Assembly (NCBI RefSeq): GCF_026210795.1
Contig: NC_089434.1
Location: 4,836,001-4,900,000 of the forward strand
Source: Rhizophagus irregularis
Lineage: Eukaryota > Glomeromycota > Glomeromycetes > Glomerales > Glomeraceae
Reading direction: 5' to 3'
DNA length: 64,000 nucleotides
Part shown: positions 47,299 through 59,696 of the stretch, piece after piece
How the letters are laid out: every line of letters begins with the position of its first letter
Numbering within the stretch: the stretch's first letter is position 1
Notes under the pieces: model-generated
The model's database searches: none
What the model saw: the letters and a program-made list of their open reading frames with translations, nothing else
Told to the model about the DNA's origin: nothing
Translations under genes and position numbers: made by a program

Positions 47299-47487
47299 AT
47301 GGCAAACTTTGTTGCATATGTTATCAAATTGCATCATGATGATTTATGTTCATATATCTTTATAGTACTTCTTAACAATCATGATGGCCAATTTGGAAGT
47401 TTCCATTTAAGCATAGCCCAAAACAATAGTATCGTAAATATTTTAATGAATTATTTTGAAAAAGTCATAATGTCCCTTTCACAATAA
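47299..47487 (+). CDS. Small ORF, unknown
   Basis: 62 codons starting MANFVAYVIKLHHDDLCSYI. It has normal codon usage for this genome but no family I recognise, and nothing upstream or downstream supports it beyond an AT-rich leader. It may be a remnant. Confidence 0.2.
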   Translation: MANFVAYVIKLHHDDLCSYIFIVLLNNHDGQFGSFHLSIAQNNSIVNILMNYFEKVIMSLSQ

Positions 47488-48716
47488 AAATTGTTTGAAT
47501 TTTAATAAGTTTTTTTGTTCTTAAAATTTAAATAAAAAATTCAATAAAAGAAAAAAAAATTTTAATTTATTAATAAGTTACAACTTTAAAAAAGATAAAG
47601 CAGTAATTATGCAAACCAAAAAAAAAACGGTTACTCGGCTTGTATTAATGATTTGCCGAATGCATGTGCAAAATCTTAGCGAGAATTTACGTAAAAGATA
47701 ATAAACGCATTTATTGTAATAGGTGAATAAGTAAAATAACTAAGTTATTTTTCAATAATAAAAAAAAATATTTTAAACAATGCTAATAAAATTTTGAAAC
47801 ATATTATTTTATTTTACATCGTATGGTTACTACTATAATTAGCAAATTAAAAAAAAAAAAATTCGCTCCTTTTTTTTCTTTTTTCTTTTTACAAAAAAAA
47901 CAATCAAATGGTTGAACCATTTAATTTAATGTTATTGAATTCAATTTAAATTTAAAATTCTTTATCCTTGAACGAATATCGCGCACATGATTGCTCATTA
48001 GTTGATTCTTCAATAAAGAAAAATGTGAATTTACATCACTAATTAATGATGATCACAGCTCGACATGTAAAGTATCTCATTTAACGATTTGAAACGATTA
48101 GTGAATTTTTTTGTTAGTCAAAAATAGCATCAATTACATGAAAAAGCCTTATTATCCTAAATAATTTGTTTACATAATTATCTGTGTTAATTTTCGTATC
48201 ATACTATCAATAATTTAAATATAGTAAAGATTGTCAAATGGTGTTATTCTGGTTGGTTACAAATTAAATTTAAATTTGATCAGCTGAAACTCTTATTTGT
48301 CAAAGTTACGGGGTCCCAATTATTTCAGATCATTTGATCATACCATTTTTTCTCAATTTGATCATTTTCTAAGCACTAAATAAAAAATATTACCTTAATT
48401 ATCTGAATGAATTATTAGACTTTGGTATTCATAAGATGCACAACTTGGGAAAAATATTTTTTTCGATTGAATTTTTAGTAACGATCAAAAAATCTTGTTT
48501 TTTCGTCAATTGTTTATATGTTACATTTTGAAATCATAGAATGTATCAAATTTAACATTAAATGAAAAATAATGAATGAGAAATATAAAAATATCGCAAT
48601 TTAGCAGTTAAGGGGAAAAAAAAATCATAAACACTCAATTTATTATTTTAACATTTTTTTTTTACATTTTTTTTTTAATACTATCAATACTTTCTCACTC
48701 TTACTATTATAATCAA
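47488..48716. other. No gene recognised
   Basis: AT-rich intergenic sequence. A T-rich tract at 48650-48690 precedes the Zn2Cys6 ORF. Confidence 0.4.
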
Positions 48717-48935
48717 ATGCCAAGAAATAGGCAAAGGGTAACGGTAGCGTGCAACTTGTGCCGGAAAATAAAAGCAAAATGTTCCGGCAAACCAGTCTGT
48801 ACACAATGCCAAAAACATGACAAGGAATGCATTTTTGATAATCAAAAAAAAAAGCGAGGTCCGCCAAAAGGACTGAAAAAGTTGAAAAGGCAAAAAGAAG
48901 CTTTACCATTGATTTTAATTCGAAAAATGGAATAA
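48717..48935 (+). CDS. Zn(II)2Cys6 binuclear cluster protein, DNA-binding domain only
   Basis: 72 residues. C12, C15, C22, C28, C31 and C38 give the spacing C-x2-C-x6-C-x5-C-x2-C-x6-C, the fungal Gal4-type zinc cluster, with a Lys-rich stretch between the cysteines (CRKIKAKCSGKPVC) and a basic linker after it. Full-length members have a coiled-coil dimerisation region and a long activation or middle domain; here TAA follows 34 residues after the cluster, and no GTAAGT donor offers a longer model. It is either a truncated gene or a stand-alone DNA-binding peptide that could compete with full factors (inference). A nuclear location is expected. Confidence 0.75.
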   Translation: MPRNRQRVTVACNLCRKIKAKCSGKPVCTQCQKHDKECIFDNQKKKRGPPKGLKKLKRQKEALPLILIRKME

Positions 48936-49431
48936 ACATATTATTGATGAATAGCAATTATATATTTAGCATATAATCTAAATATTTTAATGTTATAAAT
49001 ACATGTGGCAAAATTTGAGCTTGAATTTTGTTTTTAATCTTCTGAATATATAAAACAAATCATATAGTAAATTTGGTAGTAGTAGTGATGATAATGTTAA
49101 AATTACAATTAGGACAAGGATAAACAAATATAAATAATGGAGGTAAAATAATTACACAAATAAAAATAACTTGGACATCAAAATTTTATTATTTGAATGG
49201 TTTCAATTAGAATTTTTTGGTAGGGCCAAGACGATGTAAACGACTGATGAAAATAAATTACTATCATATAATGAGCACGAAGTTATAATATTTTTCATAT
49301 AAATTTTTTAGCTTAAAAAAATTTGTAAAAACTTTATTCTGTGAATAAATACATTCTTTTCATCAAAATCATTCACTATTAATATCGTGTGATAAAGAAT
49401 TAATAAATTAAAGTCAAATGATATGTTGAGT
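48936..49431. other. No feature recognised
   Basis: AT-rich 3' flank of the Zn2Cys6 ORF. Confidence 0.4.
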
Positions 49432-50000
49432 ACCGATCACCCAAAAATCCTGACAATAATATCAACGGGACAGTCTATAATCCCGACACCAAAATCCCGA
49501 TAAATGCAAATCCCGATTGAACCAAAATCCTGACAGTCACAGAATGATCTAAAATCTTGACAGCCAAAATCCTGGCTGAGATTCGATCAGATGAATTTTG
49601 AGTTTAGTTAATTTTTTTAATATAATTGTTTCTAATTTTAGAAGATAAGGAATAATTTAGTAGTCTAGTAATATACTGTACATAATCCTTTTATCTAAGA
49701 TAAAAAATTTTTTCTTTTAATGAATATAGTAACGTTAGTTAATTTGCATTAATATTAATAAAATTTATAAAATTTGCAAAACAATTTACATTGGTATTAA
49801 TAAAATTTACAATAAATTAACCTGTTACTGCGTCATTGCATTTTTAAAATATATTTTAAAAAAAACTTTTGGATTTTGATTGTCAAGATTTTTAACTGTC
49901 GGAATTTATGACTATCGAGATTTTATTTCAACGGGATTTGGGTTTGTCGGGATCTTGGTGTTGAGATTGTAGACTGTCGATTTTGTGGTTGTTGGTAAAC
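49432..50000. mobile_element. MITE with AAATCCCGA/TCGGGATTT repeats
   Basis: CCAAAATCCCGATAA, AAATCCTGACA and similar motifs at 49440-49580 recur in inverse orientation at 49865-49985 (GGGATTTGGGTTTGTCGGGA), about 430 bp apart. Flanks TTGAGTA/TTGAGCA may be a decayed duplication. No ORF. Confidence 0.65.
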
Positions 50001-50073
50001 CCATTGAGCAGATCGTTCAGAATTTATAGAAATTATTAAACAATTTAGAACGACAAATGAAGAAGTTTGTTAA

Positions 50074-50232
50074 TGGGGGTCTTCACAAAAAACGTGATTG
50101 AGATTGAGATTGAGATTGAGATTGAGATTGAGATTTAATATAGAATTTTCAATCTTACTAACATATTAAGATTGAAATTCTATATTAAATCTCAATCTCA
50201 ATCTCAATCAAGTTTTTTGTGAAGACCCCCAA
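50074..50232. mobile_element. Palindrome with GATTGA microsatellite arms
   Basis: GGGGGTCTTCACAAAAAAC at the left pairs with GTTTTTTGTGAAGACCCCC at the right; both arms contain GATTGA repeats and ATATAGAATTT. About 70 bp per arm with a loop of about 20 bp. The repeat number differs between the arms (left longer), so they have diverged by slippage. Confidence 0.75.
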
Positions 50233-52390
50233 TGTAAGATTGCTTCAATTTTGCAATGGGAAAGAATTTTTTTTTTCTTATACAAATTAAACATAAGACT
50301 GTATGATAGCCATTACTATTAATCCAATTTGTGCTGAAGAATTAGAATTTAAAATGATATATGAACATATTTGGATATCTTTAAAAAATCAACCTTATAA
50401 AATAAAGTTCCTTAGGTCTACCACTCAAGTTAATTTTTGTTTAAATCGTACTTTTCCGATAAATCTGAGCACGTGTTTAAAGCCCAATCAGGATTTAAGA
50501 TCAGGCTTAATAACAATATCGTTCAAAATACAAGCAAAATATAAGCATAAATAGTAGAAATATGAAATAAAAGATAAAAGGAAAGAAAAGAAAAAAATAT
50601 AAAGAAATAAAAGAATAAAATGTATAAAATTTAAAAATAATAATAAAGACAAAAAAAATTTGACAAAAGAAAATAGTGGCGTGGGTACATTATTGAGTTT
50701 CTGATTGGTAGAAGATTCATCCAACATCCAAACAAATTTGTACGACAGATCGGATGATGGATGAGGTGAATGATAATAATTTAAGTAATATTTTATTATA
50801 TAACAGATATATGATAAAAAATAATTATATTATTTGTATAATTGAGATAATATTTGATAATATATAATAGAAATTCACAAATCAAAGTTTTTTGAAATTG
50901 AAAGATGTTCAACTAAATTCCTCATATCAAATTAACTTTTTGAACATGAGATGAAAAATTTTCTACATACTAGAGTTGAGCGAATAAAACCAGTCAATAT
51001 TGAAACCTTGTTATATAAAATCAGTAAAGATAATTATCTTTATTCTATCAGTTGAATTTAAATTATTTAATCTAAATGTCTATAAAGAAATTATAACAGA
51101 AATTGACATCTAAAATAATGTACTATTAATCTATTAATTTAGATCATACAATTCAGAGAATGTAATTCTAAAAATGAAATTTAAATAATTTATTATATTT
51201 TATATATGACGTTTGTCAGGATCTTGGGAATCATGAAGAGTTTATGGATAGATTATGGAAAAATACTATCAATAAAAATGACCTCAAATTACGAGCAAAA
51301 GCTATCAAACTACTAGTTGATATTAGAAGGGTTCTGTGAAAATAGCAACAGGAGAAGCACATCCTTCTCTTTCTAATCAAAACCAGTCTTTCAATAAATC
51401 TAAAGTAGGAAATACGAATAATTTATTCAAATTAATTTATAAAAATAAACAATATATTACATACTTACACTATTTGCATTTTACAGAAGTAATATAATAA
51501 TTGTTTTTGTGTATAACCGTAATAGTGTTACTTTATTACCTGTTAGTATTACATTTTTTGTATACCATTGCGAAGTAGTTATAAAATAATAATGTTTATT
51601 ATAAAGAAACATATAAGTTATAGTACCAAAGTAGGAAAAAGAAAAAAATAATAAGATGTAACAGATAGCAGTAATTAAGATATTTAGAATCTGTATATTT
51701 TTATGCTTGTGTTAAGATTTCTACTACAGTGCATACAACTTAGTCCCAGCAATTAAATTTGATGAAATTTAAATCACTACTATTCATTCAAACATAAAGT
51801 ATAAACGTACAATGATAAACCAGATTAAGCTTAATAAAACTATATTTTTAAATTTCCTGTAAAGTATTTTTTAATAAAGTAGTAGCAAATCAAAGTTGAA
51901 ATATTTTACTATTAAATTAAATATTTGGCCATTTTATTCTGACCAGAATTACATGTAAATCTGGCCAAAATTACTTTCATTTAATTATTTACTATGTAAA
52001 TCTGGCTAAAATTATATATGTATAATTCTGGCTAGAGGTTAAGTATTATATAATATAAAAAATTTGGCCACTTAAAAATTTTTTTGTTGGAACCAGGTTG
52101 TATGCACTATATTATCACATGATTGACAAGCATTTTACCAGGTAATAGACATGCACTAATGAAACTAAGCTATAATTTTCAATTTATTATTTAGTGATAT
52201 ATGTACATTTGATAAGAACTTCAGATTACAATAACATTACTTTTTTTTAAAAAAAAAAAAATGTTAAATCATGTACCATTTTATTAGAATATATTTGGAC
52301 TACATAATAATTACAACTATTCTATAAATAATACTTCCAGCTTCTAGCCAGTCAGGATCCTGCTTACTTATAAGATAGGTTACTCCCAGG
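50233..52390. other. Mostly empty; two coding-like scraps
   Basis: 50303-50554 is an 83-codon ORF of no known family. 51218-51338 reads after a TGTCAG acceptor-like site as LGNHEEFMDRLWKNTINK and onward to TGA and looks like the last exon of a lost gene. 51930-52040 contains GGCCAGAATTA-type repeats. Otherwise AT-rich. Confidence 0.4.
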
Positions 52391-52765
52391 CAGTGTTGTC
52401 ACGGGACAATGTCCAGGACATGTTACACAAAAAAGAAATGATAACCCCTCAAAATTTTTCTATGATAACCTTGTTCGATACTTAGCAAAAATGTTTAGCA
52501 TCCAATTATGCATAAATATATATAATTTTTGTAGAGTTTTTAAGTTACAGAAGAGTACGAACAGAGTGCGGTAGAGCTTTTCACCAGATTATCCTATGAA
52601 TAATTTAGGATAACCCATTGGGAAATTTGAAGATCCGGATATCCTGTCAAATTAGAATAACGGGTAATCCGAGTAATCATCCTAGGATAATCCGAATTAT
52701 CCTAGGATATAATCGGAACGTAATTACGTAAGTATGTAACACCATTTTTTTTTATTTTTTTTTCG

Positions 52766-54002
52766 TTGTCAGATTGTCAGAAGCCTTCAAACTGGAAATG
52801 TGTCACTCACGTTAGCAGACGAAATCAAAAATATAAAACAGATGCTCTTATCGAATTTTTACAGAGAGAAGAGGACTTGGAGCTTGATGACTTGAAAGTT
52901 ATTCACGAAGAAAAAGTTAATGGGCGTGACTTTCTCAAGTTAACCGAAGAAAAACTTGAGCGACATGGAATGAAACTGGGACCTGCATCAAGGCTTGCAG
53001 ACTTCATTAAAGAGTGTAAGGAGAAAGAAGCGCTCATTTTCCTCGTATAAGACTCAGAAAGACTTAAAAGAGGTATTAGCAAAGTATGGGATTGATGGTA
53101 ATGGGATAGGTGCAATCCGTCAATTTCCACCAAGTGAGTCCTATCTTCTCAGTTTATTATTTACAAACTATTACGTGAGTTGATGGGCTAATTTTAATGT
53201 TCCACTTTCTAGAAACATATACACTCAAAGACGATGATGAGGAATTGAAACAATGTATAAGGGAAATAAAACGCAGGTTGGGAAATATGGGGACTATTCT
53301 TGCCGATAGCAATGAAGCCATGCGGTGCAAATATATTTCGGTCATTCTTCAGCTTGATACATGTATCTTTCATCATGAGTTTGCCGTTTTCTTACTAATT
53401 CCTATAATTAAATTGAGTTGGAAAAATAAATTGATAATATACCAAACCAATTGAATTTCATTTTTACACTTACAACTTCGTACAAATTGAGTAAGATATC
53501 TTGAAATATTTCCCATGAAGTATCAGGTCTTCGCTATATATTGTCAAGAAAATAACAAAAAAAGAGATTACTTTGGCTCCCCAGTTAGAAATTGTTGGTG
53601 AAGAAAATACTGGTCGAGTCGATTATACAATCAAGGCCCTTGAGGAACTTATTTGCATCACGGAAGGGATATTATATCAAGTGGTCATTAGCTTTACTCA
53701 GAATCGCGGGTGATGCATTCGGAGATGACTTCGATTATATCTATGGAATCATTACAACAGCTACAGATTGGTATTTCATCCTTTACGCTTCGGACAGAAT
53801 ATATTGTACAAGTAAAAATTCTCTTAATATCCGATTTACCAAGTCTGCTTTGAAAGAGAATTCGGAGGATGAAAAAGAATTGTGTAAAAATGTGAAGTGA
53901 GTGATAGAAGTTATTGTTGGGTTATTGAAGGATAGAGTAGATGTTGAGAAGGAGCCGGCGATGAAGAAACAACGAGTTCAAGAGTATTTTGAAAACAAAT
54001 AA
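52766..54002 (+). pseudogene. SAM-domain gene of Rhizophagus type, degenerate, inside hAT-3
   Basis: Opens without an ATG (TTG at 52766, possibly a mutated start). The SAM domain is at residues 24-90: TDALIEFLQREEDLELDDL, NGRDFLKLTEEKLERHGMKL and LADFIKECKEK. One base is in excess near 53028; in the shifted frame YKTQKDLKEVLAKYGIDGNG follows. An intron with a GTGAGT donor at about 53133-53212 leads to TLKDDDEELKQCIREIKRR and LADSNEAMRCKYISVIL. A second long intron ends with ATCAG at 53526. The next exon has LAPQLEIVGEENTGRVDYTI and ALEELICITEG. That part has the look of a PD-(D/E)xK nuclease fold with Asp in GRVDY and Glu in ITEG, but the Lys expected two residues after the Glu is missing. 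A deletion follows; the C-terminus (FGDDFDYIYGIITTATDW, VIEVIVGLLKDRVDVEK) ends at 54002. Family description is from memory. Confidence 0.65.
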
Positions 54003-54258
54003 TCATGCATATTAGATAGAAATTTCATGTATAGGGTTGCGTTCTGAACTTGTAATTTATTTTCGAGGTGCTTTATTAATAATTTATCATTGTAATAAAA
54101 TAATAAAAAATTTATTTTTCATTTATAGAACGATCACAATAATTCTTTATTTAGTAAAATAATTCGGCAAAAGCAAACATGTAAGGAGTGGTGGAGCAAA
54201 TATAAATTCTAATTAATTAATACGAGTACATATAGTGAAATAAACTCTAGTAAAATTG

Positions 54259-56465
54259 TCACATATTATTATTATTATTATTAAACATTTCACCTACTCC
54301 AACTAAATTGCCGTTTCTTTTCAAAAAAATTAAAGCTTCAAATAAATCCGCCTTCATACTTGTCCTTTTTGAGGACATTATCAATCCAGCATCGCTAAAG
54401 ACCCTTTCGCTTGCCCCCGATGTTGCTTGGATAGATAAATACTTTCGTGCCAATTGTGCTAAGACCGGAAATTGACTCTTATTTACGTCCCACCATTTTA
54501 AAGGATCTTGATCGTTTTTGATTTGTGCCATTACTAAATATCATTCAACTTCATTATCTTCAGTCTGAAGATCATGAGATTCATCATCTAAGAACAAGCT
54601 TCTTTTATAAACTCGTGTTGAAGTTTTTCTTTTTTTTGGTTTTGGCTCACATTCCTCTAGTAGTCTAGTTGAATATTAGTATTCTTTGCTAATTCATAAA
54701 TTTTGTGAAGATTAGCTTTTGCTAATACCTTTTGTTCATTGTTTGCAAATGCTGTTTTTTTTTTACGTGGATCCAAAAGTGCTGCAATAAGTGCTTCCTT
54801 TTCAATTACCTCAAAATAATTTTCAAGTGCCTTATAAAGATTTGATTTAATACCATCCAAAAGCCCGAAGGTATTAGTAGGAGTATTTATTTTGATTTTT
54901 CGACTGGCATCGGGTTCATCATCTTCATCAACTTCTTCAAATTGATGATTTTCAAACACATCATCATTTGTTTCCAAATCTAAATTAGAGTTTATTGTTA
55001 GACTAAACATAGTTTTGAGTTTAATGATACCTGGATATATGTAACTCATTGTAGCATATTTCGTCCCTTCCAACCTTTCTGTTAACTCAGCAAAGGGACC
55101 CAAAATTTCAAGCAAATCTTTTATAATTTCCCATTCATCATTAGTAAGGTTAACTTTATTTAACCTTTTCACGTCCTCTTTAGCATTATTGTCTTTGCAT
55201 GCATTTAATGATGAAATAACAATATCAATATAAGGTTTTAAAGCAATTAACCTTTCCCATGCTATATATGTACTTGACCAACGTGTTTCAACATCGGTTA
55301 TTGCCCTATAAAAAATTCCATGTAAATCACTCCCTTCTTCAACATCGTCTGAAATTTTTTTTTGCGCATTTAAAAGACGCTCATTTTGCTTTGGTGAAGT
55401 AAAAAAATTAATTAATCTTTTTGCACGTGCAATTAGAATTTCAGCAGTAAGTAATCCCTTCCCAACTACCAATTGGATTGTGTGTGCAGTGCATGATAAT
55501 CTATGTAACCAAACTATTTGATTAAGACACTTTTTCATGTTAGATGCGTTATCTGTAGTACAAAAAAAAACCTTATTTTGCAATTCCCATTGAGTAATAA
55601 TTTTCTCTAACGCATGTTGAATAGCTTCTCCGGTATGTGGATAGGGCATATATTGAATAGCTAAAGTAATTTCTCTCATTTCAAAATCGGGTGTAATAAA
55701 GTGATATGTAACTCCAAGAAAGCCCTGCTTACTATGTGAAGTTCAAAGGTCACAAGTAAGTGAAACTGAAGCTGCATTTTCATGGATATACTGCTTAAGC
55801 TTATTTTTTGAAAATTCATACGCTTCAAATATTCTTTTTCGAAATTCTTTATCACTTGGAAGTTCAAAATTTTCACTTAAAGCATTAATAAATCGACGAA
55901 AAGAAGGAGATTTTAAAAGATAAAGAGGTTAAAAATCCAGAATGAGCCATTCAAAAAGAAGAGTTTCCAAATATTTTTGTCGATCTGGTGTCATTTGTGG
56001 ATGTGAATCTGATGAAATAGTATAACAATCAATTTTTACTTGTTTTAAAGATGGTGTAATAGTTGCTGAAGGTTTAGAATGTTCATAAATTTTGTGTTTT
56101 CGATTAAGGTGGCTAATAATATTACCAGTAGGACCGGAAGTTTCAATTTTTGAAGTACAGTTTTCACCGTTATCTAATTTTTGATTACATTCAAAAATAA
56201 ATTTATTTGGATTTGATGGATGATTTTTTCGCTCACCCCAATTATATACCCAACTGCGAAGTTTTGATCCTCCCTTATTTTTAGCTTGAAAATCTAAATC
56301 ATGTTCTTCTTTATTAAGAAGTTTATCAAACGCATTTTTTGTATATTCTTCTATATTAGTATTATCTAAAGGTGATGTTACGGGCGTATGATTTTCTATA
56401 TCAATTATATCAATATAGTTATCTTCAGATTGTACATGTGTTTCTAAAGTTCTTTCAGTTGACAT
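54259..56465 (-). pseudogene. hAT-3 transposase, nearly complete but with stops
   Basis: From ATG 56465 on the minus strand: a BED-type finger around residues 90-122 (FECNQKLDNGENCTSK, then HLNRKH); then, after a TAA near 55931 that replaces a Gln codon, CDL-stop-TSHSKQGFLGV near 55750, where TGA stands for the conserved Trp. 55679-54657 is a long open frame with VFFCTTDNASNMKKCLNQI, LSCTAHTIQLVVGKGL and DVETRWSSTYIAWERL. The C-terminal 54531-54259 contains the hATC domain (WWDVNKSQFPVLAQLARK, SGASERVFSDAGLIMSSKR). A frameshift lies near 54660 and a TGA near 54540. Only about four lesions in roughly 700 codons make it the youngest transposase here. Confidence 0.9.
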
Positions 56466-56849
56466 ATTTAGATTAAACTTTAAAATATTCTTTGTTCTAT
56501 AAATTCTTTGAATAAAAAAAAAAACGTTTTTTTAAAAGTAGTACAAAATACCAAATATTTATATACGATTGCCGATTTGTGCATGACTATCAAATCAGTC
56601 AATCAGATTATACATATTAATCATTTTTCAGGATAATCCGGATAATCTGTATAATCTATAGAATTATTCATTCATAATTTCTTAAATCCGGATATCCGTA
56701 TAAAATTAACCGGATATAAATTTGGATAATAGGATAATCCAGATAAATCCTAGGATTTTATCTGTTCAAGGAAAGCTCTAGAGTGCGGACATGTCCGGGA
56801 CAACCAAAAAAAGCTTCAGACATCAAAAATGTACAACACTGCCCCCAGG

Positions 56850-59234
56850 CCTAAAATAAAATCATATATAAAATTCTTTGCAGATCTTATTATAAAAGGA
56901 AATTTTATGTTACATTGTTATGATTTTTTTCCTTTTTAGCTAATTAACCAATAGAATTTAAGAAAAAAGTAAGGTAAAAACTATTAGTAAAGGGCCAATT
57001 TTCTACAATAACCTTTATTAGTATAAGTAAGCAGGTTCTAGTCAGTCTGATCAAATATTAGATATTATATCGCAAATAAATTAAGAATAAAATTAAATAG
57101 TAAAAGTAAATCAAAATAAAATACTATAAACTAAAAATTAAACTAAAATAAAATATTATAAACTAAACATTAAATCAAAATACCATACTATAAACTAAAA
57201 TTAAACTAAAAAGAAAAATAAAAGTAAAATAAAATTATAAATAATATTATAAATAAGAATAAAATTAAATAAGAATAATAAAAAATTAAACTTTATTAAA
57301 AATGGCCAATTTTTTGAATGATTTTGTAATAATTTTAAAGTACTACTAAAATACATTTAATATATTAAAATGTTTTTATTATACTTTAGTTTATACTTTT
57401 TATCAAAATGACAAAATACAAATTAAATTTATTTTAACAGACGTAATGTATTTTGACAGATGTAATTAATTCATAGTAATTTTATAATAAATAGTGAATT
57501 GGTCCGTTCGCCGAAATATGACGTAATTAATTAGCAGAGAAGTATACTTTAGTTATTATTTTATAATTGTATTGTATCTAGATCCATATGTGCCAATTTT
57601 TGGAATTAGTCTAAATTAAGATTTTTATAAAAATTTAATATTTTAGTAAGATTAACATTACACAAATCTAAATTAAATATGTGTTACATATTTACGTAAC
57701 TCAGATTTAATAAAAAATAAAAAAAATTTTTTTAATCAATATTCAAAAATAACGGTAATAACCACTTCTTTTTCCCCATCACTGCCCATCACTTTTCCAT
57801 CATTTTTCTATTCACTTTTATTAAATATGACAAAAAAGTTTATAAGCAAATATAGCAGTTATTTTTAAGTGGTAAGTAAAAGAAAAAACTTAATATTTTA
57901 TATACATAGATAACTAGATAAGACATATTTTTTCATAATTTTTAGCTTTAATTTATTGTTTTTTCTTTGTAAAAAATACATGCAAATAAAAAATAATTAT
58001 GATGTAAAATAGTTGTAAAATGAATAATAAGATATTCTTTTTTTTTCAAAATAACTAATTATATATTTGTTTTTTATCTTTTAAAATTATTTTATTAGAT
58101 TTATTCTACTAAAATCCTTAAATGGCAAATAAAATCTTTTAAATAAAGTAAAAGAATTTGGGATTCTCTTATGAAAGCATTTTTTGGTAAGAAATAAAAT
58201 TTTCAGATCAGACTTTATGCAGGTGACAAAATCGTGCATTATTATTCCTGGAGATATGATAACGTCATCATTTTACATTCATTTGAAAGCTGAGAATTTG
58301 CTCTATCGTAAGAATTAAAAATCAGGAAAATTGGATCACTGGATGAGGCGTAATTAACGATTAAAGTCAAATCAAATTTAAAAATTAAAAATAAATATAT
58401 TAGACGTAATTATTCACAATCCAGTGATTCAATTCATTCGATTTTAGGCTTATTAGATAGACCTCAATTTTCTCTTTCAAATGAATATAATTTCATTCGT
58501 GTAGCTTGCATCTACAGGTATTTAATAAATTTTTTTATATCAGATTTTATCAAACTTATAAAATTTTATATTAATAATATAATTGATGATTCCTAAACAT
58601 CTACATATATTAAACGAATTATTTTAAATTTATTTTAAAGATAAAAGTTGGCATCACCTTAGGGAGCAAAGATCATTCAAATTGAATTACTACATGTGAA
58701 GTAATTAATGATCAAATTTAGATAAAATTCAATAAATATACTGAACGTGATTACTGAACAACTAGTGATTCAATTCACTTGATTTAGATTCATTAGATAG
58801 ATCTTGATTTTCTCTTTCAAATGAATGTAAATTTATTTGTATAGCTTATTTCTACAAAGAATTATCAATGATTTTGTCATGAGAGTTATATTTGATCTTT
58901 TAAATTTTAATGATATCTTATATTAAAAAAAAATTAAAAATTATATAATTAATTAGTTTTTTTTGCATTATCTAGTATAAATTTATTATTCTTATATAAA
59001 TGATAATTTATATTTGCTTTAATAAAATTATTTTTGTGTAAAAAAATTAGATTCCAAGGATCGGCCCATATGCTATAAAAATATCTCAAAATAATATTAC
59101 AATAATTTTTTAATGCTTTTATTATTATTTTATTATTATAATATAATTAACTTTGATATTATTTTAATATTTTAATTTAAAATACCTTAAATATATTTTG
59201 ATATATTTTAAAATTTTTACAAAGAAAGCTATTG
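56850..59234. other. AT-rich; one foldback at 58255-58880
   Basis: 58423-58518 and 58768-58860 are direct repeats (TTTTCTCTTTCAAATGAAT, GATAGA). 58275-58345 contains the same phrase in inverse orientation with AAAATTGGATCACTGGATGA, so the block can fold back. No gene recognised elsewhere. Confidence 0.5.
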
Positions 59235-59399
59235 TATCTAGGTTAAGGATGTTAATGGTCTGATCCAGACTGACCAGACCATGGTCCAGTTCTAGAAACT
59301 GATTTTGAACTGGACCGCATTAGAACTGGACCGATAGGACCATCAGTTCTATAGACAGTCCTATAATAAATTTTTTTAACTAAAATTCATAGTGCCAGT

Positions 59400-59600
59400 C
59401 CAAATTATGGCAGTTTAACATTACACAATTCCAAAAAAAAAAAATTTTTATTTTTCGCGAAAATCAATATGTTGTTACACGGGGTTACACAAAATTCCAA
59501 AAAAGGAAAAATTTATTTTTCGTGAAAATTAGTGTGTTGTTGCACAATATTACATGAAATTCCAAAAAAGGAAATTTTGTTAATTCTGGTAAAAATTATA
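59400..59600. repeat. AATTCCAAAAAAGGAAATTT repeat block
   Basis: Three units of about 65-70 bp with TTACACAAAATTCCAAAAAA, a spacer, and TTTTTCGTGAAAATTAGTG. It is the inverse-oriented relative of 29955-30215. Confidence 0.6.
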
Positions 59601-59696
59601 TGAAGCAACAAACTATTTTTTTTATGGGATCATGGTCCAGACTCCAGACCACAGTTCTATAAGACCGATTAATCCTGATTCTTGGTCTGGTTCTGA

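Larger units (their letters stand above)
52391..56841. mobile_element. hAT element (hAT-3) with an additional gene inside
   Basis: 4,451 bp. Left end CAGTGTTGTCACGGGACAAT; right end, complement, CAGTGTTGTACATTTTTGAT: the canonical CAGTGTTG start of hAT termini. Flanks CTCCCAGG (52383-52390) and CCCCCAGG (56842-56849) match in 7 of 8. Subterminal blocks on both sides (52570-52725, 56600-56790) are rich in GGATAATCCGGATA motifs. On the minus strand it encodes its transposase, on the plus strand a SAM-domain gene; the two are convergent. Confidence 0.85.
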
